Positions 1 through 6,490 of a stretch of DNA of 6,490 nt are shown piece after piece. Both the position numbers and the translations under genes were made by a program. This DNA is from Burkholderiales bacterium (GTDB taxonomy: Bacteria; Pseudomonadota; Gammaproteobacteria; Burkholderiales; Burkholderiaceae_C). The notes under the pieces were generated by a model. The model was given only the letters and a program-made list of their open reading frames with translations. It did not search any database and was not told the DNA's origin. The DNA is taken from NCBI GenBank assembly GCA_006227785.1, contig SBFU01000498.1, positions 1 through 6,490 of the forward strand, written 5' to 3'. How positions within the stretch are numbered: the stretch's first letter is position 1; every line of letters starts with the position of its first letter.

Positions 1-165
1 GAGGTGCACCGTGGCGCCCAACGACACCAGGCGACGCGTGGCCGCGTTCGTGCCAAGATCGCTGCCCGAGATGACATAACCCTGGTTGAGCAGCACCTCG
101 GCAATGCCGCTCATGCCGGAACCCCCGATACCGACGAAATGGATATGGCGGATGGCATGTTTCAT
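1..165 (-). CDS. murC: UDP-N-acetylmuramate--L-alanine ligase, N-terminal fragment (gene runs off left edge)
   Basis: MurC is the cytoplasmic ATP-dependent ligase that adds L-alanine to UDP-MurNAc, the first amino-acid step of peptidoglycan precursor synthesis. Only the first 55 codons are in the window. The translation starts [20 protein letters not shown] and continues with AEVLLNQGY and SGSDLG. This is the glycine-rich Rossmann-like UDP-binding segment at the N-terminus of MurC; the MurC form [12 protein letters not shown] differs from MurD's GLGISGLS. The ATP-binding and C-terminal domains lie outside the window. The start is fixed by the ATGA overlap at 162-165, where the murC ATG shares bases with the murG TGA. 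No strong ribosome-binding site is visible upstream (only a weak AAAG/GTGAAG tract inside murG), so translation is probably coupled to murG. Its position after murG is the standard dcw order. The identification is firm despite truncation. Confidence 0.95.
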   Translation of the reverse strand, partial: MKHAIRHIHFVGIGGSGMSGIAEVLLNQGYVISGSDLGTNAATRRLVSLGATVHL

Positions 166-1241
166 GCCGGCTTCACTTTCGAAAGTTGTTCGCAGGCCGC
201 CACCATGGCGCCCACGGCCTGGGTTTTTTCCATCTGCTTGGCCTTGACGGCCATTTGCCTGAGCTGGTCACGGCTGACCTCGCGCAGGCGCTGTGCCAGT
301 GCCGCCGGGGTCAGTTCGCGCTGAGGCACCAGCCACGCGGCGCCGGCATCGACCAGGAACCGGGCATTGCCCGTCTGGTGGTCATCCACGGCGTGCGGGA
401 ACGGGACAAACAGGGCGGCTGCGCCAACAGCAGCAATTTCGGTCACCGTGCTGGCACCGGCCCGGCAGACGATCAGGTCGGCATCGGCAAAGGCCTGCGC
501 CGTGTCGTCGATGAAGGGCGTGAGCTCGGCCGTCACCCCTGCCGCCTCGTAGTTGGCGCGCAAGGCGTCGATCTGCTTTTCCCCACTCTGATGCAGCACC
601 TGCGGACGCTCCGACGCCGGGATCAGGGCCAGCGCCTGGGGCACGGTGTCGTTGAGTGCCTTGGCGCCGAGACTGCCACCGACCACGAGCAGGCGCAGCG
701 GTCCTGTGCGGTCGGCCATTCGGACCTCCGGCGGCGGCTGCTGCAGAAAGGCGCTGCGCAAGGGGTTGCCCACCCACTCAGACTTGGCAAGCGCCCCGGG
801 AAATGCGGTGAACACACGATCGGCGATCCCGGCCAGCACCTTGTTGGCCATGCCGGCCACGGAGTTCTGTTCATGCAGCACCAGCGGCTTGCCGGCCAGT
901 GTGCCCATCATGCCGCCAGGGAAGGTGATGTAACCACCCAGACCCACCAGCACGTCGGGCCTGACCCGTCGCACCACCTGCCAGGCCTGCCAGAACGCGC
1001 GCAGCAGGCGCACAGGCAGCAGGGCCAGTGTCAGCGGCCCCTTGCCGCGCACCCCACCGAAATCCACCGCCTCCAGCGGGAAGCCACGTGGCGGCACCAG
1101 GCGACTTTCCATGCTGCCGGGCGCTCCCAGCCAATGCACCCGCCAGCCCCGCTCGCGCAGGCCCTCGGCCACAGCCAGACCCGGAAAGATGTGACCACCG
1201 GTGCCACCAGCCATGACCAGAGCGCAGGGTTGGCGGCTCAT
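162..1241 (-). CDS. murG: UDP-GlcNAc:lipid I N-acetylglucosaminyltransferase MurG
   Basis: MurG is a peripheral inner-membrane GT-B glycosyltransferase that transfers GlcNAc from UDP-GlcNAc to lipid I, making lipid II. The 359-residue product is normal in length (E. coli about 355). Visible motifs are the N-terminal G-loop GGTGGH (residues 12-17), GGYITFP (102-108), HEQNSVAG (123-130), the second G-loop GGSLGA (188-193), [12 protein letters not shown] (259-270, UDP-GlcNAc side) and DDHQTGNA (286-293). These mark the acceptor-binding N-domain followed by the donor-binding C-domain. The ATG at 1241 is chosen because it precedes the conserved start of the first strand by a few residues and has AAGGGGGG six bases upstream. 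The frame stays open upstream to a TTG at 1313, but that extension has no family resemblance. Unlike its neighbours, murG does not overlap the gene before it: 85 bp with a direct repeat and a micro-ORF lie between ftsW and murG. It overlaps murC by 4 bp. Confidence 0.97.
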   Translation of the reverse strand: MSRQPCALVMAGGTGGHIFPGLAVAEGLRERGWRVHWLGAPGSMESRLVPPRGFPLEAVDFGGVRGKGPLTLALLPVRLLRAFWQAWQVVRRVRPDVLVGLGGYITFPGGMMGTLAGKPLVLHEQNSVAGMANKVLAGIADRVFTAFPGALAKSEWVGNPLRSAFLQQPPPEVRMADRTGPLRLLVVGGSLGAKALNDTVPQALALIPASERPQVLHQSGEKQIDALRANYEAAGVTAELTPFIDDTAQAFADADLIVCRAGASTVTEIAAVGAAALFVPFPHAVDDHQTGNARFLVDAGAAWLVPQRELTPAALAQRLREVSRDQLRQMAVKAKQMEKTQAVGAMVAACEQLSKVKPA

Positions 1242-1261
1242 GGACGGCCCCCCTTCATCAG
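1238..1261 (-). repeat. Direct repeat, murG-proximal copy (carries murG RBS and start)
   Basis: This 24-bp element matches 1327-1350 at 23 of 24 positions; the only difference is G at 1247 against A at 1336 on the plus strand. Read on the minus strand it contains a TGATGAAGGGGGG tract and ends in ATGA, which is the murG start. The purine run serves as the murG ribosome-binding site. Confidence 0.9.
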
Positions 1262-1330
1262 GAACGCGTGCCGCGTCCGCAGTCGCTGCGCGCCTGCCTG
1301 TCGGTTTTGGCAAAACCGCCCCCGGATCAT
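1238..1330 (-). CDS. Possible 30-residue coupling micro-ORF between ftsW and murG
   Basis: This short reading frame belongs to no known protein family. Its ATG (1330-1328) overlaps the ftsW stop as ATGA, and its TGA (1240-1238) overlaps the murG start as ATGA, so it bridges the ftsW-murG gap exactly. AAGGGGGG lies six bases before its ATG, as for murG. The peptide is arginine- and glutamine-rich and ends in MKGGRP, identical to the FtsW C-terminus, because its 3' end is the second copy of the 24-bp repeat. I infer that any function lies in being translated (passing ribosomes from ftsW to murG) rather than in the peptide. It could also be a chance open frame: the repeat spacing of 89 bp gives the needed phase one time in three, and stops are rare in such GC-rich DNA. 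Confidence 0.35.
   Translation of the reverse strand: MIRGRFCQNRQAGAQRLRTRHAFLMKGGRP
1248..1255 (-). promoter_or_regulatory. Ribosome-binding site of murG
   Basis: Reading the minus strand, AAGGGGGG ends six bases before the ATG at 1241. This is a strong purine-rich Shine-Dalgarno-like tract with slightly short spacing. It supports the 1241 start over the upstream TTG at 1313. It lies within the repeated element, so the same site also occurs at 1337-1344 ahead of the micro-ORF. Confidence 0.7.
1302..1318. other. Palindrome in the ftsW-murG spacer
   Basis: The plus strand reads CGGTTTTG-G-CAAAACCG, a perfect 8-bp inverted repeat around one central base. As RNA it could fold as a 7-bp stem with a 3-base loop. 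No T-run follows on the minus strand, so it is not a canonical intrinsic terminator. It could be a weak RNA hairpin, a protein-binding dyad or a remnant of whatever created the spacer; the sequence does not decide between them. Confidence 0.6.
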
Positions 1331-1350
1331 GGACGACCCCCCTTCATCAG
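1327..1350 (-). repeat. Direct repeat, ftsW-proximal copy (encodes the FtsW C-terminus)
   Basis: This is the partner of 1238-1261, offset by 89 bp. It encodes the last residues of FtsW (MKGGRP and stop) and carries the same purine-rich tract followed by ATGA. In the other tight junctions of this cluster, ATGA is where the next gene begins. This copy therefore looks like the original ftsW/murG junction, but its ATG is now out of frame with murG. Confidence 0.9.
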
Positions 1351-2622
1351 CTGGCGGTTTTCAAAGTCCACCCTCAGCACGATGGCCAGGGCCACGAGGT
1401 TCATCAGGATGGCCGATCCGCCGTAGCTCATGAGCGGCAGGGTCAGGCCTTTGGTGGGCAGTGCGCCCAGGTTCACGCCGATGTTGATGAAGGCCTGGAA
1501 GCCGATCCAGAGGCCGACACCTTGTGCCACCAGACCGGCAAAGACCTGGTCCAGTGCGATGGCCTGACGGCCGATCAGCATGATGCGGCGGGTCAGCCAA
1601 AGGAACAGGGCGATCAGGACCAGTACCCCGACGAGGCCGAATTCCTCGCCGATCACGGCCAGCAGGAAGTCGGTGTGGGCTTCCGGCAGCCAGTGCAGCT
1701 TCTCGACGCTGCCCCCCAGGCCGACGCCGAAGAACTCGCCACGTCCGAAGGCGATCAGCGAATGCGAAAGCTGGTAACCCTTGCCCAGCACATGCTCTTC
1801 CGCAAACGGATCCAGGTAGGCAAAGATCCGCTCCCGTCGCCATTCGCTCATCATCACCATGACCGCAAAGGCCGCCACCACCACGGCGGCGATCAGGAAG
1901 AACATGCGTGCATTGACGCCACCCAGGAACAGGATGCCCATGGCGATGACGGCAATGACCATGAAGGCGCCCATGTCCGGCTCGGCCAGCAGCAGCATGC
2001 CGACGATGGCCAGCGCGACGGCCATGGGAGCGACGGCTTTGAAGAAACGCTCCTTGACGTCCATCTTGCGCACCATGTAGTCGGCCGCATAGATCAGGAC
2101 AGCCAGCTTGGCCAGCTCGGACGGCTGAAAGTTGAGGATGCCCAGCGGAATCCAACGGCGCGCACCGTTGACCCCCTTGCCGACAAATGGCAGCAGCACC
2201 ACCACCAGCAGCACCAGGCTGACTGCAAACAGCCACGGTGCCATGCGCTCCCAGTCCTTCATCGGAATCTGGAAAGCAAGCAGACCCGCCACCAGGCCGA
2301 TCATCATCGCCACGCCATGTCGCAGCACGAAGTGGATCTGTGCGTAGTTGGCAAAGCGAGGGTTGTCCGGCAGGGCGATGGAGGCTGAGTACACCATCAC
2401 CAGCCCCCAGGCCATGAGCGCCACCACCACCCAGAGCAGCGGCTGGTCGAATCCGAGTTCGCGCACCGCCACCGGCTGTGTACCTGCATAGGTGCGGTTG
2501 GACAGGCGCACCGGCAGCGCGTCGGCGCCTGCACCACGGGCCTTGCGCGCCTTGGACGCCTTGCCGCGGCCAGGCCCGCCGGGCCATAGCATGGACAGAC
2601 GCTGGGTCAACTGGCCCATCAT
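1327..2622 (-). CDS. ftsW: Septal peptidoglycan glycosyltransferase FtsW
   Basis: FtsW is the SEDS-family inner-membrane polymerase that works with the transpeptidase FtsI to make septal glycan from lipid II. The product is 431 residues with about ten hydrophobic segments, starting near residue 61. A basic cytoplasmic tail of about 58 residues precedes them (for example KASKARKAR, 21-29). SEDS hallmarks are [10 protein letters not shown] (152-161), [10 protein letters not shown] (165-174), [18 protein letters not shown] (312-329) and SYGGSAIL (399-406). By alignment from memory, Asp318 in EAHTDF corresponds to the essential Asp297 of E. coli FtsW. There are two adjacent ATG codons; the first (2622) is preferred because it forms an ATGA overlap with the murD stop and has GGAGG seven bases upstream. 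RodA is the main alternative, but the position between murD and murG decides for FtsW. Its last codons lie in a 24-bp element repeated before murG. Confidence 0.97.
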   Translation of the reverse strand: MMGQLTQRLSMLWPGGPGRGKASKARKARGAGADALPVRLSNRTYAGTQPVAVRELGFDQPLLWVVVALMAWGLVMVYSASIALPDNPRFANYAQIHFVLRHGVAMMIGLVAGLLAFQIPMKDWERMAPWLFAVSLVLLVVVLLPFVGKGVNGARRWIPLGILNFQPSELAKLAVLIYAADYMVRKMDVKERFFKAVAPMAVALAIVGMLLLAEPDMGAFMVIAVIAMGILFLGGVNARMFFLIAAVVVAAFAVMVMMSEWRRERIFAYLDPFAEEHVLGKGYQLSHSLIAFGRGEFFGVGLGGSVEKLHWLPEAHTDFLLAVIGEEFGLVGVLVLIALFLWLTRRIMLIGRQAIALDQVFAGLVAQGVGLWIGFQAFINIGVNLGALPTKGLTLPLMSYGGSAILMNLVALAIVLRVDFENRQLMKGGRP

Positions 2623-4436
2623 GATCCGACCTCCAGGCTCACGCCACGGGCCAGGGCCAGCTCCTGCACGGCCTCGACAAACACACGAGCCCGGTGCACG
2701 TAGTTGTCGAACATGTCGAGGCTGGCGCAGGCCGGTGACATCAGGACCGCATCGCCGGCCTGCGCCATGCGGGCAGCCGAGGCCACCGCCGCGGACAGGT
2801 CGGGTGCATCTTCCAGGGCCACGCCGGCCTCTGACAGCGCCGGCCCGACTTGCTCACGCAGCACCGGTGCATCTCGGCCGATCAGCAGAACCGCCCGGGC
2901 ATGACGTGCCAGCGGTTCGGCCAGGGGCCGGAAATCCTGTCCCTTGCCGTCGCCACCCATGATCATGACCAGGCGGCGCTCGGCACCCAGGCCACGCACG
3001 GCCGCCAGAGTGGCTCCCACATTGGTGCCTTTGCTGTCGTCGAAATACTCGACACCGTCGATGACCGCCACCGGCTCCACCCGATGAGGCTCACCCCGGT
3101 ATTCGCGCAGGCCATGCAACATCGGGCCCAGCGCCGCCCCGGTGGAGGTGGCCAGTGCGAGGGCGGCCAGCGCATTGGCAGCGTTGTGGCGCCCCCGGAT
3201 ACGCAAGGCATCAACCGGCATCAGGCGCTGCATGTACAACTCGATCTCGACCTCGGCCCGGCCGCGACGGCGGGTTTCGTCCAGCGCCTGGGCGCGCACC
3301 AGCCAGTCCATGCCGTTGACCGACTCGATGCCCCAGTCACCCGGGTGCTGCGGCGCGTCCAGCCCGAAGCTGGCATGCGGACGTGCGGGCTGCTGGCGGT
3401 TTCTGCCTCCCACCTTGACGGTCACCAAGGCCGGCCGCATGGCCATGACCAACGGGTCGTCGCGGTTGAGCACCATCAGCGCCTCGGCGCCAAACACCGC
3501 GCGCTTGGCCTGCACATAAGCGTCCAGCGTACCGTGCCAGTCCAGATGGTCCTCGCTGATGTTGAGCAGCGTGGCCGCCGTGGGCAAGACATCCCATGGA
3601 CCACCGGCGACGCCATCGAGCTGGAAGCTGGAGAGCTCAAGCACCCAGTCCTGGGGCAGGTACGGAGGCGGGGGCGCCTGCGGCTCGGGTGGCTGCAACA
3701 GCAAGGGGCCATCGGCTGGCGTATCGTCCGGGCCCTCGGCCGGCCGCCCGGCGTCATCGTCGGGCAGTTCCCTGTCGGTATCGGCTCCCTGCTCGGAATC
3801 GGCATCGATCCCGGGTGCAACGTCCGACGGCAAAGCGACATCGACGGCTGGCGGCACTTGAGGTTCCTGTGCCTGGGCCTGCAGGGCCTCCTCGGTCTCC
3901 CGGGCCAGCTCACGGGCCTCATGATCGAGAGCGGCCGACAGCACGTCCAGCAGCGCCGGGCCGATGTTGCCGGCCACCGCCACACGCCGTCCCGCGCGCT
4001 CCAGCAGCAGGCCCGTCAGCGAGGTGACCGTGGTCTTGCCATTGGTGCCGGTGATGGCCAGCACATTCGGCCGATACGGCCAGACATTCCGCACGGCGAG
4101 CTCCGACAGTGCCCGGGCAAACAGGTCCAGCTCGCCGACCAGGGACACGCCGTGCTGCACCGTCCACTGCCGGACCGCCTCCAGCTGGTCCGGTGCCAGA
4201 CCAGGGCTGCGCGCCACCAGATCCCAGGAACCGCTGGTCATCAGGGACGCGTCGAACAGGCTGCACACAAAGCGGGCCTGCGGACACTCGGTGTCCAGGG
4301 CGGCGCGCTGGGGCGGGGCCGCCCGGGTGTCGGCGACGGTCACGCGGGCACCCTGGCGGGCGCACCAGCGGGCCATCGACAGGCCCGAGATGCCCAGGCC
4401 GAGGATGAGGACGTTCTGATCCTTCAGATGACTCAT
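2619..4436 (-). CDS. murD: UDP-N-acetylmuramoyl-L-alanine--D-glutamate ligase with long acidic insertion
   Basis: MurD is the cytoplasmic ATP-dependent ligase that adds D-glutamate to UDP-MurNAc-L-Ala. Domain 1 begins with [16 protein letters not shown] (9-24). The ATP-binding central domain has GTNGKTT (130-136), GNIG (156-159), LELSSFQL (266-273) and [10 protein letters not shown] (293-302). Lys311 sits where the carbamylated lysine of E. coli MurD (Lys198) is expected. The last domain has [11 protein letters not shown] (415-425), DDSKGTN (466-472), GGDGKG (494-499) and SPACASLD (567-574). At 605 residues it is well above the E. coli length of about 438. Most of the excess is a roughly 92-residue acidic, proline-rich stretch (171-262) between GNIG and LELSSFQL; a smaller part lies at 340-410. 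All catalytic motifs are intact, so activity is expected. The ATG at 4436 forms an ATGA overlap with the mraY stop. The frame stays open to 4772, but that part lies over mraY and looks like no MurD. Confidence 0.96.
   Translation of the reverse strand: MSHLKDQNVLILGLGISGLSMARWCARQGARVTVADTRAAPPQRAALDTECPQARFVCSLFDASLMTSGSWDLVARSPGLAPDQLEAVRQWTVQHGVSLVGELDLFARALSELAVRNVWPYRPNVLAITGTNGKTTVTSLTGLLLERAGRRVAVAGNIGPALLDVLSAALDHEARELARETEEALQAQAQEPQVPPAVDVALPSDVAPGIDADSEQGADTDRELPDDDAGRPAEGPDDTPADGPLLLQPPEPQAPPPPYLPQDWVLELSSFQLDGVAGGPWDVLPTAATLLNISEDHLDWHGTLDAYVQAKRAVFGAEALMVLNRDDPLVMAMRPALVTVKVGGRNRQQPARPHASFGLDAPQHPGDWGIESVNGMDWLVRAQALDETRRRGRAEVEIELYMQRLMPVDALRIRGRHNAANALAALALATSTGAALGPMLHGLREYRGEPHRVEPVAVIDGVEYFDDSKGTNVGATLAAVRGLGAERRLVMIMGGDGKGQDFRPLAEPLARHARAVLLIGRDAPVLREQVGPALSEAGVALEDAPDLSAAVASAARMAQAGDAVLMSPACASLDMFDNYVHRARVFVEAVQELALARGVSLEVGS
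2630..2634 (-). promoter_or_regulatory. Ribosome-binding site of ftsW
   Basis: GGAGG on the minus strand lies inside the 3' end of murD, seven bases before the ATG at 2622 and ten before the following ATG at 2619. The spacing favours the first ATG, which overlaps the murD stop. It suggests ftsW can recruit ribosomes itself as well as being coupled to murD. Confidence 0.7.
3651..3926 (-). other. Low-complexity acidic/proline-rich insertion within MurD
   Basis: This segment encodes MurD residues 171-262. By hand count it has 23 Asp/Glu, 18 Pro and 14 Ala but only 4 Arg and no Lys or Cys. It begins helix-like (repeated Glu, Ala and Gln), passes through Asp-rich text and ends in a proline cluster just before [10 protein letters not shown]. 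The corresponding stretch of E. coli MurD is a short loop, so this is an in-frame insertion, probably disordered and surface exposed. I recall MurD proteins of related betaproteobacteria being longer than E. coli MurD in this loop, so it may be an expanded lineage trait. Its role is unknown. Confidence 0.8.
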
Positions 4437-5611
4437 CGCAGTTTCAGGGTGGACAGACCGACCAGACAGAGCAGCATGGTGATGATCCAGAAGCGGACCA
4501 CGACCTGCGTTTCCTTCCAGCCTTTTTTCTCGAAATGGTGGTGCAGCGGCGCCATCTGGAAGAGACGTCGACCGACGCCGAAGCGGCGCTTGGTGTACTT
4601 GAAGTAGCTGACCTGCAGCATGACCGACAGCGCCTCGACCACAAAGATGCCGCCCATGATGGCCAGCACGATTTCCTGGCGCACGATCACGGCGATGGTG
4701 CCCAGGGCACCGCCCAGGGCCAGTGCACCGACGTCGCCCATGAAAACCTGGGCCGGATGGGTGTTGAACCACAGGAAGGCCAGACCGGCACCGGCCATCG
4801 CAGCACAGAAGATCAGCAGCTCGCCGACGCCGGGGATGTAGGGCACCAGCAGGTAGCGCGAGAAGACCACGTTGCCGGTGACATAGGCAAAGACGCCCAG
4901 CGCGGAGCCCACCATCACCACCGGCATGATGGCCAGGCCATCGAGTCCGTCCGTCAGGTTGACCGCGTTGCTGGCGCCCACGATCACCAGGTAGGTCAGC
5001 AGCACAAAGCCGAACACCCCCAGCGGGTAGCTGATCTCCTTGAAGAACGGCACCATCAGACCCGAATGCGGCGGCAGGTCCACCGTGAAACCGGAGGCGA
5101 CCCAGTCGTAGAACAGCTCCAGCACCTTCATGTTGCTGGTCTCCGAGATGGCAAACACGAGATAGAAGGCCGCCAGCAGACCGATCAGGGACTGCCAGAA
5201 ATACTTCTCCCGCGACCGCATGCCTTCGGGGTCCTTGCGGACCACCTTGCGCCAGTCGTCAACCCAGCCAATGGCGCCGAAGCCGAGCGTGACCAGCAGC
5301 ACGATCCAGACAAAGCGGTTGGCCAGGTCGAACCAGAGGAAGGTCGACAGCGCAATCGAGAACAGGATCAGCACCCCGCCCATGGTCGGTGTGCCGCCCT
5401 TGCTCAGGTGGGTTTGCATGGCGTATTCGCGGATGGGCTGACCGATCTTCAAGGCCGCCAGGCGGCGGATGACATACGGTCCGGCCACCAGACCGACGAT
5501 CAGAGCTGTCATGGCGGCCATCACGGCCCGAAACGTCAGGTACTGGAACACCCGCAGGAAGCCGAACTCCGGTCCCATTCCCTGCAACCATTGGGTCAGG
5601 CTAAGCAGCAT
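4433..5611 (-). CDS. mraY: Phospho-N-acetylmuramoyl-pentapeptide-transferase MraY
   Basis: MraY is the integral inner-membrane enzyme that transfers phospho-MurNAc-pentapeptide from UDP to undecaprenyl phosphate, giving lipid I. The 392-residue product has about ten hydrophobic segments. Conserved elements are [20 protein letters not shown] (55-74), PTMGGVLIL (75-83), the Asp pair in GWVDDWRK (D118, D119), [14 protein letters not shown] (215-228), [20 protein letters not shown] (282-301, with Asp293 in the catalytic position) and [13 protein letters not shown] (353-365). It is about 30 residues longer than E. coli MraY, mostly in the loop around 160-190, which fits betaproteobacterial forms as I recall them. 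The ATG at 5611 is chosen for the family-typical start [12 protein letters not shown] and for AAGGGG nine bases upstream; a GTG at 5647 would add 12 residues with no support. It overlaps murF by 11 bp and murD by 4 bp. Confidence 0.98.
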   Translation of the reverse strand: MLLSLTQWLQGMGPEFGFLRVFQYLTFRAVMAAMTALIVGLVAGPYVIRRLAALKIGQPIREYAMQTHLSKGGTPTMGGVLILFSIALSTFLWFDLANRFVWIVLLVTLGFGAIGWVDDWRKVVRKDPEGMRSREKYFWQSLIGLLAAFYLVFAISETSNMKVLELFYDWVASGFTVDLPPHSGLMVPFFKEISYPLGVFGFVLLTYLVIVGASNAVNLTDGLDGLAIMPVVMVGSALGVFAYVTGNVVFSRYLLVPYIPGVGELLIFCAAMAGAGLAFLWFNTHPAQVFMGDVGALALGGALGTIAVIVRQEIVLAIMGGIFVVEALSVMLQVSYFKYTKRRFGVGRRLFQMAPLHHHFEKKGWKETQVVVRFWIITMLLCLVGLSTLKLR

Positions 5612-6490
5612 GCGTGTTGTCCCCTTGTTGTTCTCTGGCGGTCGCACTCAGATCCAGCACCGCCTGCACCACGCGTTCGAGCTTCATGAACCTCGATCCC
5701 TTGACCAGCACACTGCACGGGGCATCCGAGCCACCGGACAGCAGCGCAGTCCGGATGGCGTCCTGCATGGGCAAGGCGTCCGACCACCAGGTGGGCCGTG
5801 GGCCCTCGCCAATGTCCAGGGCATCGGTCGCCTGGCGCATCCATTCGCCGCACACCTGCACCGACTCGATGCCACGTGCCCGAGCATGGCGCAGCACCTC
5901 CAGATGAAAGGCCAGGCCCTGCTCACCCACCTCGCCCATGTCGCCCAGCACCAGCAAACGCGGACCGGGCAGATCCGCCAGCACCTCGATGGCGGCCAGC
6001 ACCGAATCGGGGTTGGCGTTATAGCTGTCATCGACCAGGGTGACATTGCGTCCGGCCACCCGCAGCGCGTGGGCCCGAGAACGCCCGCCCACCGGCACAA
6101 AAGCCTGCAGACCCCGTCCGATGGCTTCCGGTTCGACGCCGGCGGCCAGCGCACAGGCCGTGGCCGCCAGCGCGTTGCGCACGTTGTGCCGTCCTGCAAT
6201 GTGCAGTCGGCAGCCCAACTCAGCACCTGGAAGACCGATGTGCAGGTCCCAGGCTCCGTTGTTCCAGCCCGCCTGAAGCACCCTGACATCGGCGGCCGGG
6301 TCGCGGTCGCTGAAGCGCAGCACCCGCCGCTGCCCGGCCAGCGCGTTCCACAGCGGCGTGAAAGGATCGTCGCTGGGAAACACGGCGCAACCCTGTGGCC
6401 CCAGGGCCGAAATGACCGACCCGTTCTCGCGCGCCACCGCTTCGACGCTGCTCATGAATTCCTGGTGCTCGCGCTGGGCGTTGTTGACCA
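5601..6490 (-). CDS. murF: UDP-N-acetylmuramoyl-tripeptide--D-alanyl-D-alanine ligase, C-terminal part (gene runs off right edge)
   Basis: MurF adds the D-Ala-D-Ala dipeptide to UDP-MurNAc-tripeptide in the cytoplasm, the last soluble step before MraY. The window holds about 295 residues plus the stop. The frame is open to the right edge: upstream of the internal Met at 6455 it reads [11 protein letters not shown], a MurF central-domain segment, so that Met is not the start. The N-terminal UDP-binding domain and the GTNGKT P-loop, together perhaps 160-180 residues, lie outside. Visible are [11 protein letters not shown] (end of the central domain), [19 protein letters not shown] (start of the C-terminal domain), [10 protein letters not shown] and [16 protein letters not shown], all typical of MurF rather than MurC, MurD or MurE. 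The TAG stop falls 11 bp inside mraY. Its place directly before mraY is the standard dcw order. Confidence 0.97.
   Translation of the reverse strand, partial: VNNAQREHQEFMSSVEAVARENGSVISALGPQGCAVFPSDDPFTPLWNALAGQRRVLRFSDRDPAADVRVLQAGWNNGAWDLHIGLPGAELGCRLHIAGRHNVRNALAATACALAAGVEPEAIGRGLQAFVPVGGRSRAHALRVAGRNVTLVDDSYNANPDSVLAAIEVLADLPGPRLLVLGDMGEVGEQGLAFHLEVLRHARARGIESVQVCGEWMRQATDALDIGEGPRPTWWSDALPMQDAIRTALLSGGSDAPCSVLVKGSRFMKLERVVQAVLDLSATAREQQGDNTHAA
5621..5626 (-). promoter_or_regulatory. Ribosome-binding site of mraY
   Basis: AAGGGG on the minus strand lies within the last codons of murF, nine bases before the ATG at 5611. It decides the mraY start against the in-frame GTG at 5647. Confidence 0.65.

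Noticed and set aside
1242..1313. TTG start at 1313 adding 24 residues to MurG
   Set aside because: The extension does not resemble MurG N-termini, and the ATG at 1241 has a strong ribosome-binding site with normal family length.
1302..1318. Rho-independent terminator between ftsW and murG
   Set aside because: The palindrome has a short AT-rich stem and no downstream T-run on the transcribed strand, and a terminator here would separate essential cotranscribed genes.
1242..1326. Promoter for murG in the spacer
   Set aside because: A TTGCCA hexamer occurs on the minus strand at 1308-1313, but no TATAAT-like hexamer lies at suitable spacing in the GC-rich sequence that follows.
1298..1361. Possible older duplication linking 1298-1308 with 1351-1361 (10/11 matches)
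   Set aside because: The match is too short to separate from chance, and its offset of 53 bp does not agree with the 89-bp offset of the clear repeat.
186..1433. Long plus-strand open frame opposite murG and the end of ftsW (415 codons)
   Set aside because: It is antisense to well-supported murG and ftsW. The translation is rich in His, Gln, Arg and Gly with no family motif, as expected for a complement-strand shadow in GC-rich coding DNA.
1201..2388. Plus-strand open frame of 395 codons opposite ftsW
   Set aside because: It is antisense to ftsW, with His/Gln/Asp-rich low-complexity text that mirrors the codons of hydrophobic residues. No domain is recognisable.
2850..4607. Plus-strand open frame of 585 codons opposite murD
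   Set aside because: Its length is striking, but it lies wholly on the reverse of murD and the end of mraY. It has no recognisable motif and no plausible regulatory context; GC-rich codon bias explains the lack of stops.
4437..4772. N-terminal extension of the murD frame over mraY
   Set aside because: The extra 112 residues have no MurD similarity and overlap the essential mraY 3' end in another frame. The ATGA start at 4436 gives the family-typical N-terminus.
4535..5689. Plus-strand open frame of 384 codons opposite mraY
   Set aside because: It is a shadow of mraY: the His/Gln/Asp-rich translation is the reverse complement of membrane-segment codons.

Overview
The window lies inside the division and cell-wall (dcw) gene cluster of a high-GC Gram-negative bacterium. 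All genes are on the minus strand. In transcription order (right to left) they are murF (3' part only), mraY, murD, ftsW, murG and murC (5' part only). This is the canonical dcw order, so murE and ftsI are expected beyond the right edge and ddl, ftsQ, ftsA and ftsZ beyond the left edge. The 392-residue MraY, the style of MurD and FtsW, and the strong G/C bias at third codon positions suggest a betaproteobacterium of the order Burkholderiales, perhaps near Comamonadaceae. That placement rests on remembered family resemblance, not on a search.

The genes cover successive steps. MurF adds D-Ala-D-Ala to complete UDP-MurNAc-pentapeptide. MraY moves phospho-MurNAc-pentapeptide onto undecaprenyl phosphate (lipid I). 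MurG adds GlcNAc (lipid II). FtsW polymerises lipid II into glycan at the septum. MurC and MurD catalyse the earlier L-Ala and D-Glu additions. The genes are packed as one transcription unit: murF/mraY overlap by 11 bp, and mraY/murD, murD/ftsW and murG/murC each overlap by the 4-bp ATGA type. I see no promoter, canonical terminator, tRNA, rRNA, CRISPR array or insertion sequence, and no gene-free stretch over 300 bp.

Two places depart from this routine layout. First, ftsW and murG are separated by 85 bp that sit between two near-identical 24-bp direct repeats (23/24 matches). Each repeat carries the same purine-rich ribosome-binding site and ATGA. The ATG in the ftsW-proximal copy opens a 30-codon reading frame. 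That frame ends in the same six residues as FtsW, and its stop codon overlaps the murG start. The layout looks like an ancestral ATGA junction that was duplicated or split by an insertion, with stop/start coupling kept through a micro-ORF. A palindrome sits inside the spacer. Second, MurD is 605 residues long, against about 440 in E. coli. Much of the excess is a roughly 92-residue acidic, proline-rich, low-complexity insertion just before the conserved LELSSFQL block. All recognisable catalytic motifs are kept.

The rest of the window is an ordinary and well-conserved peptidoglycan gene cluster.
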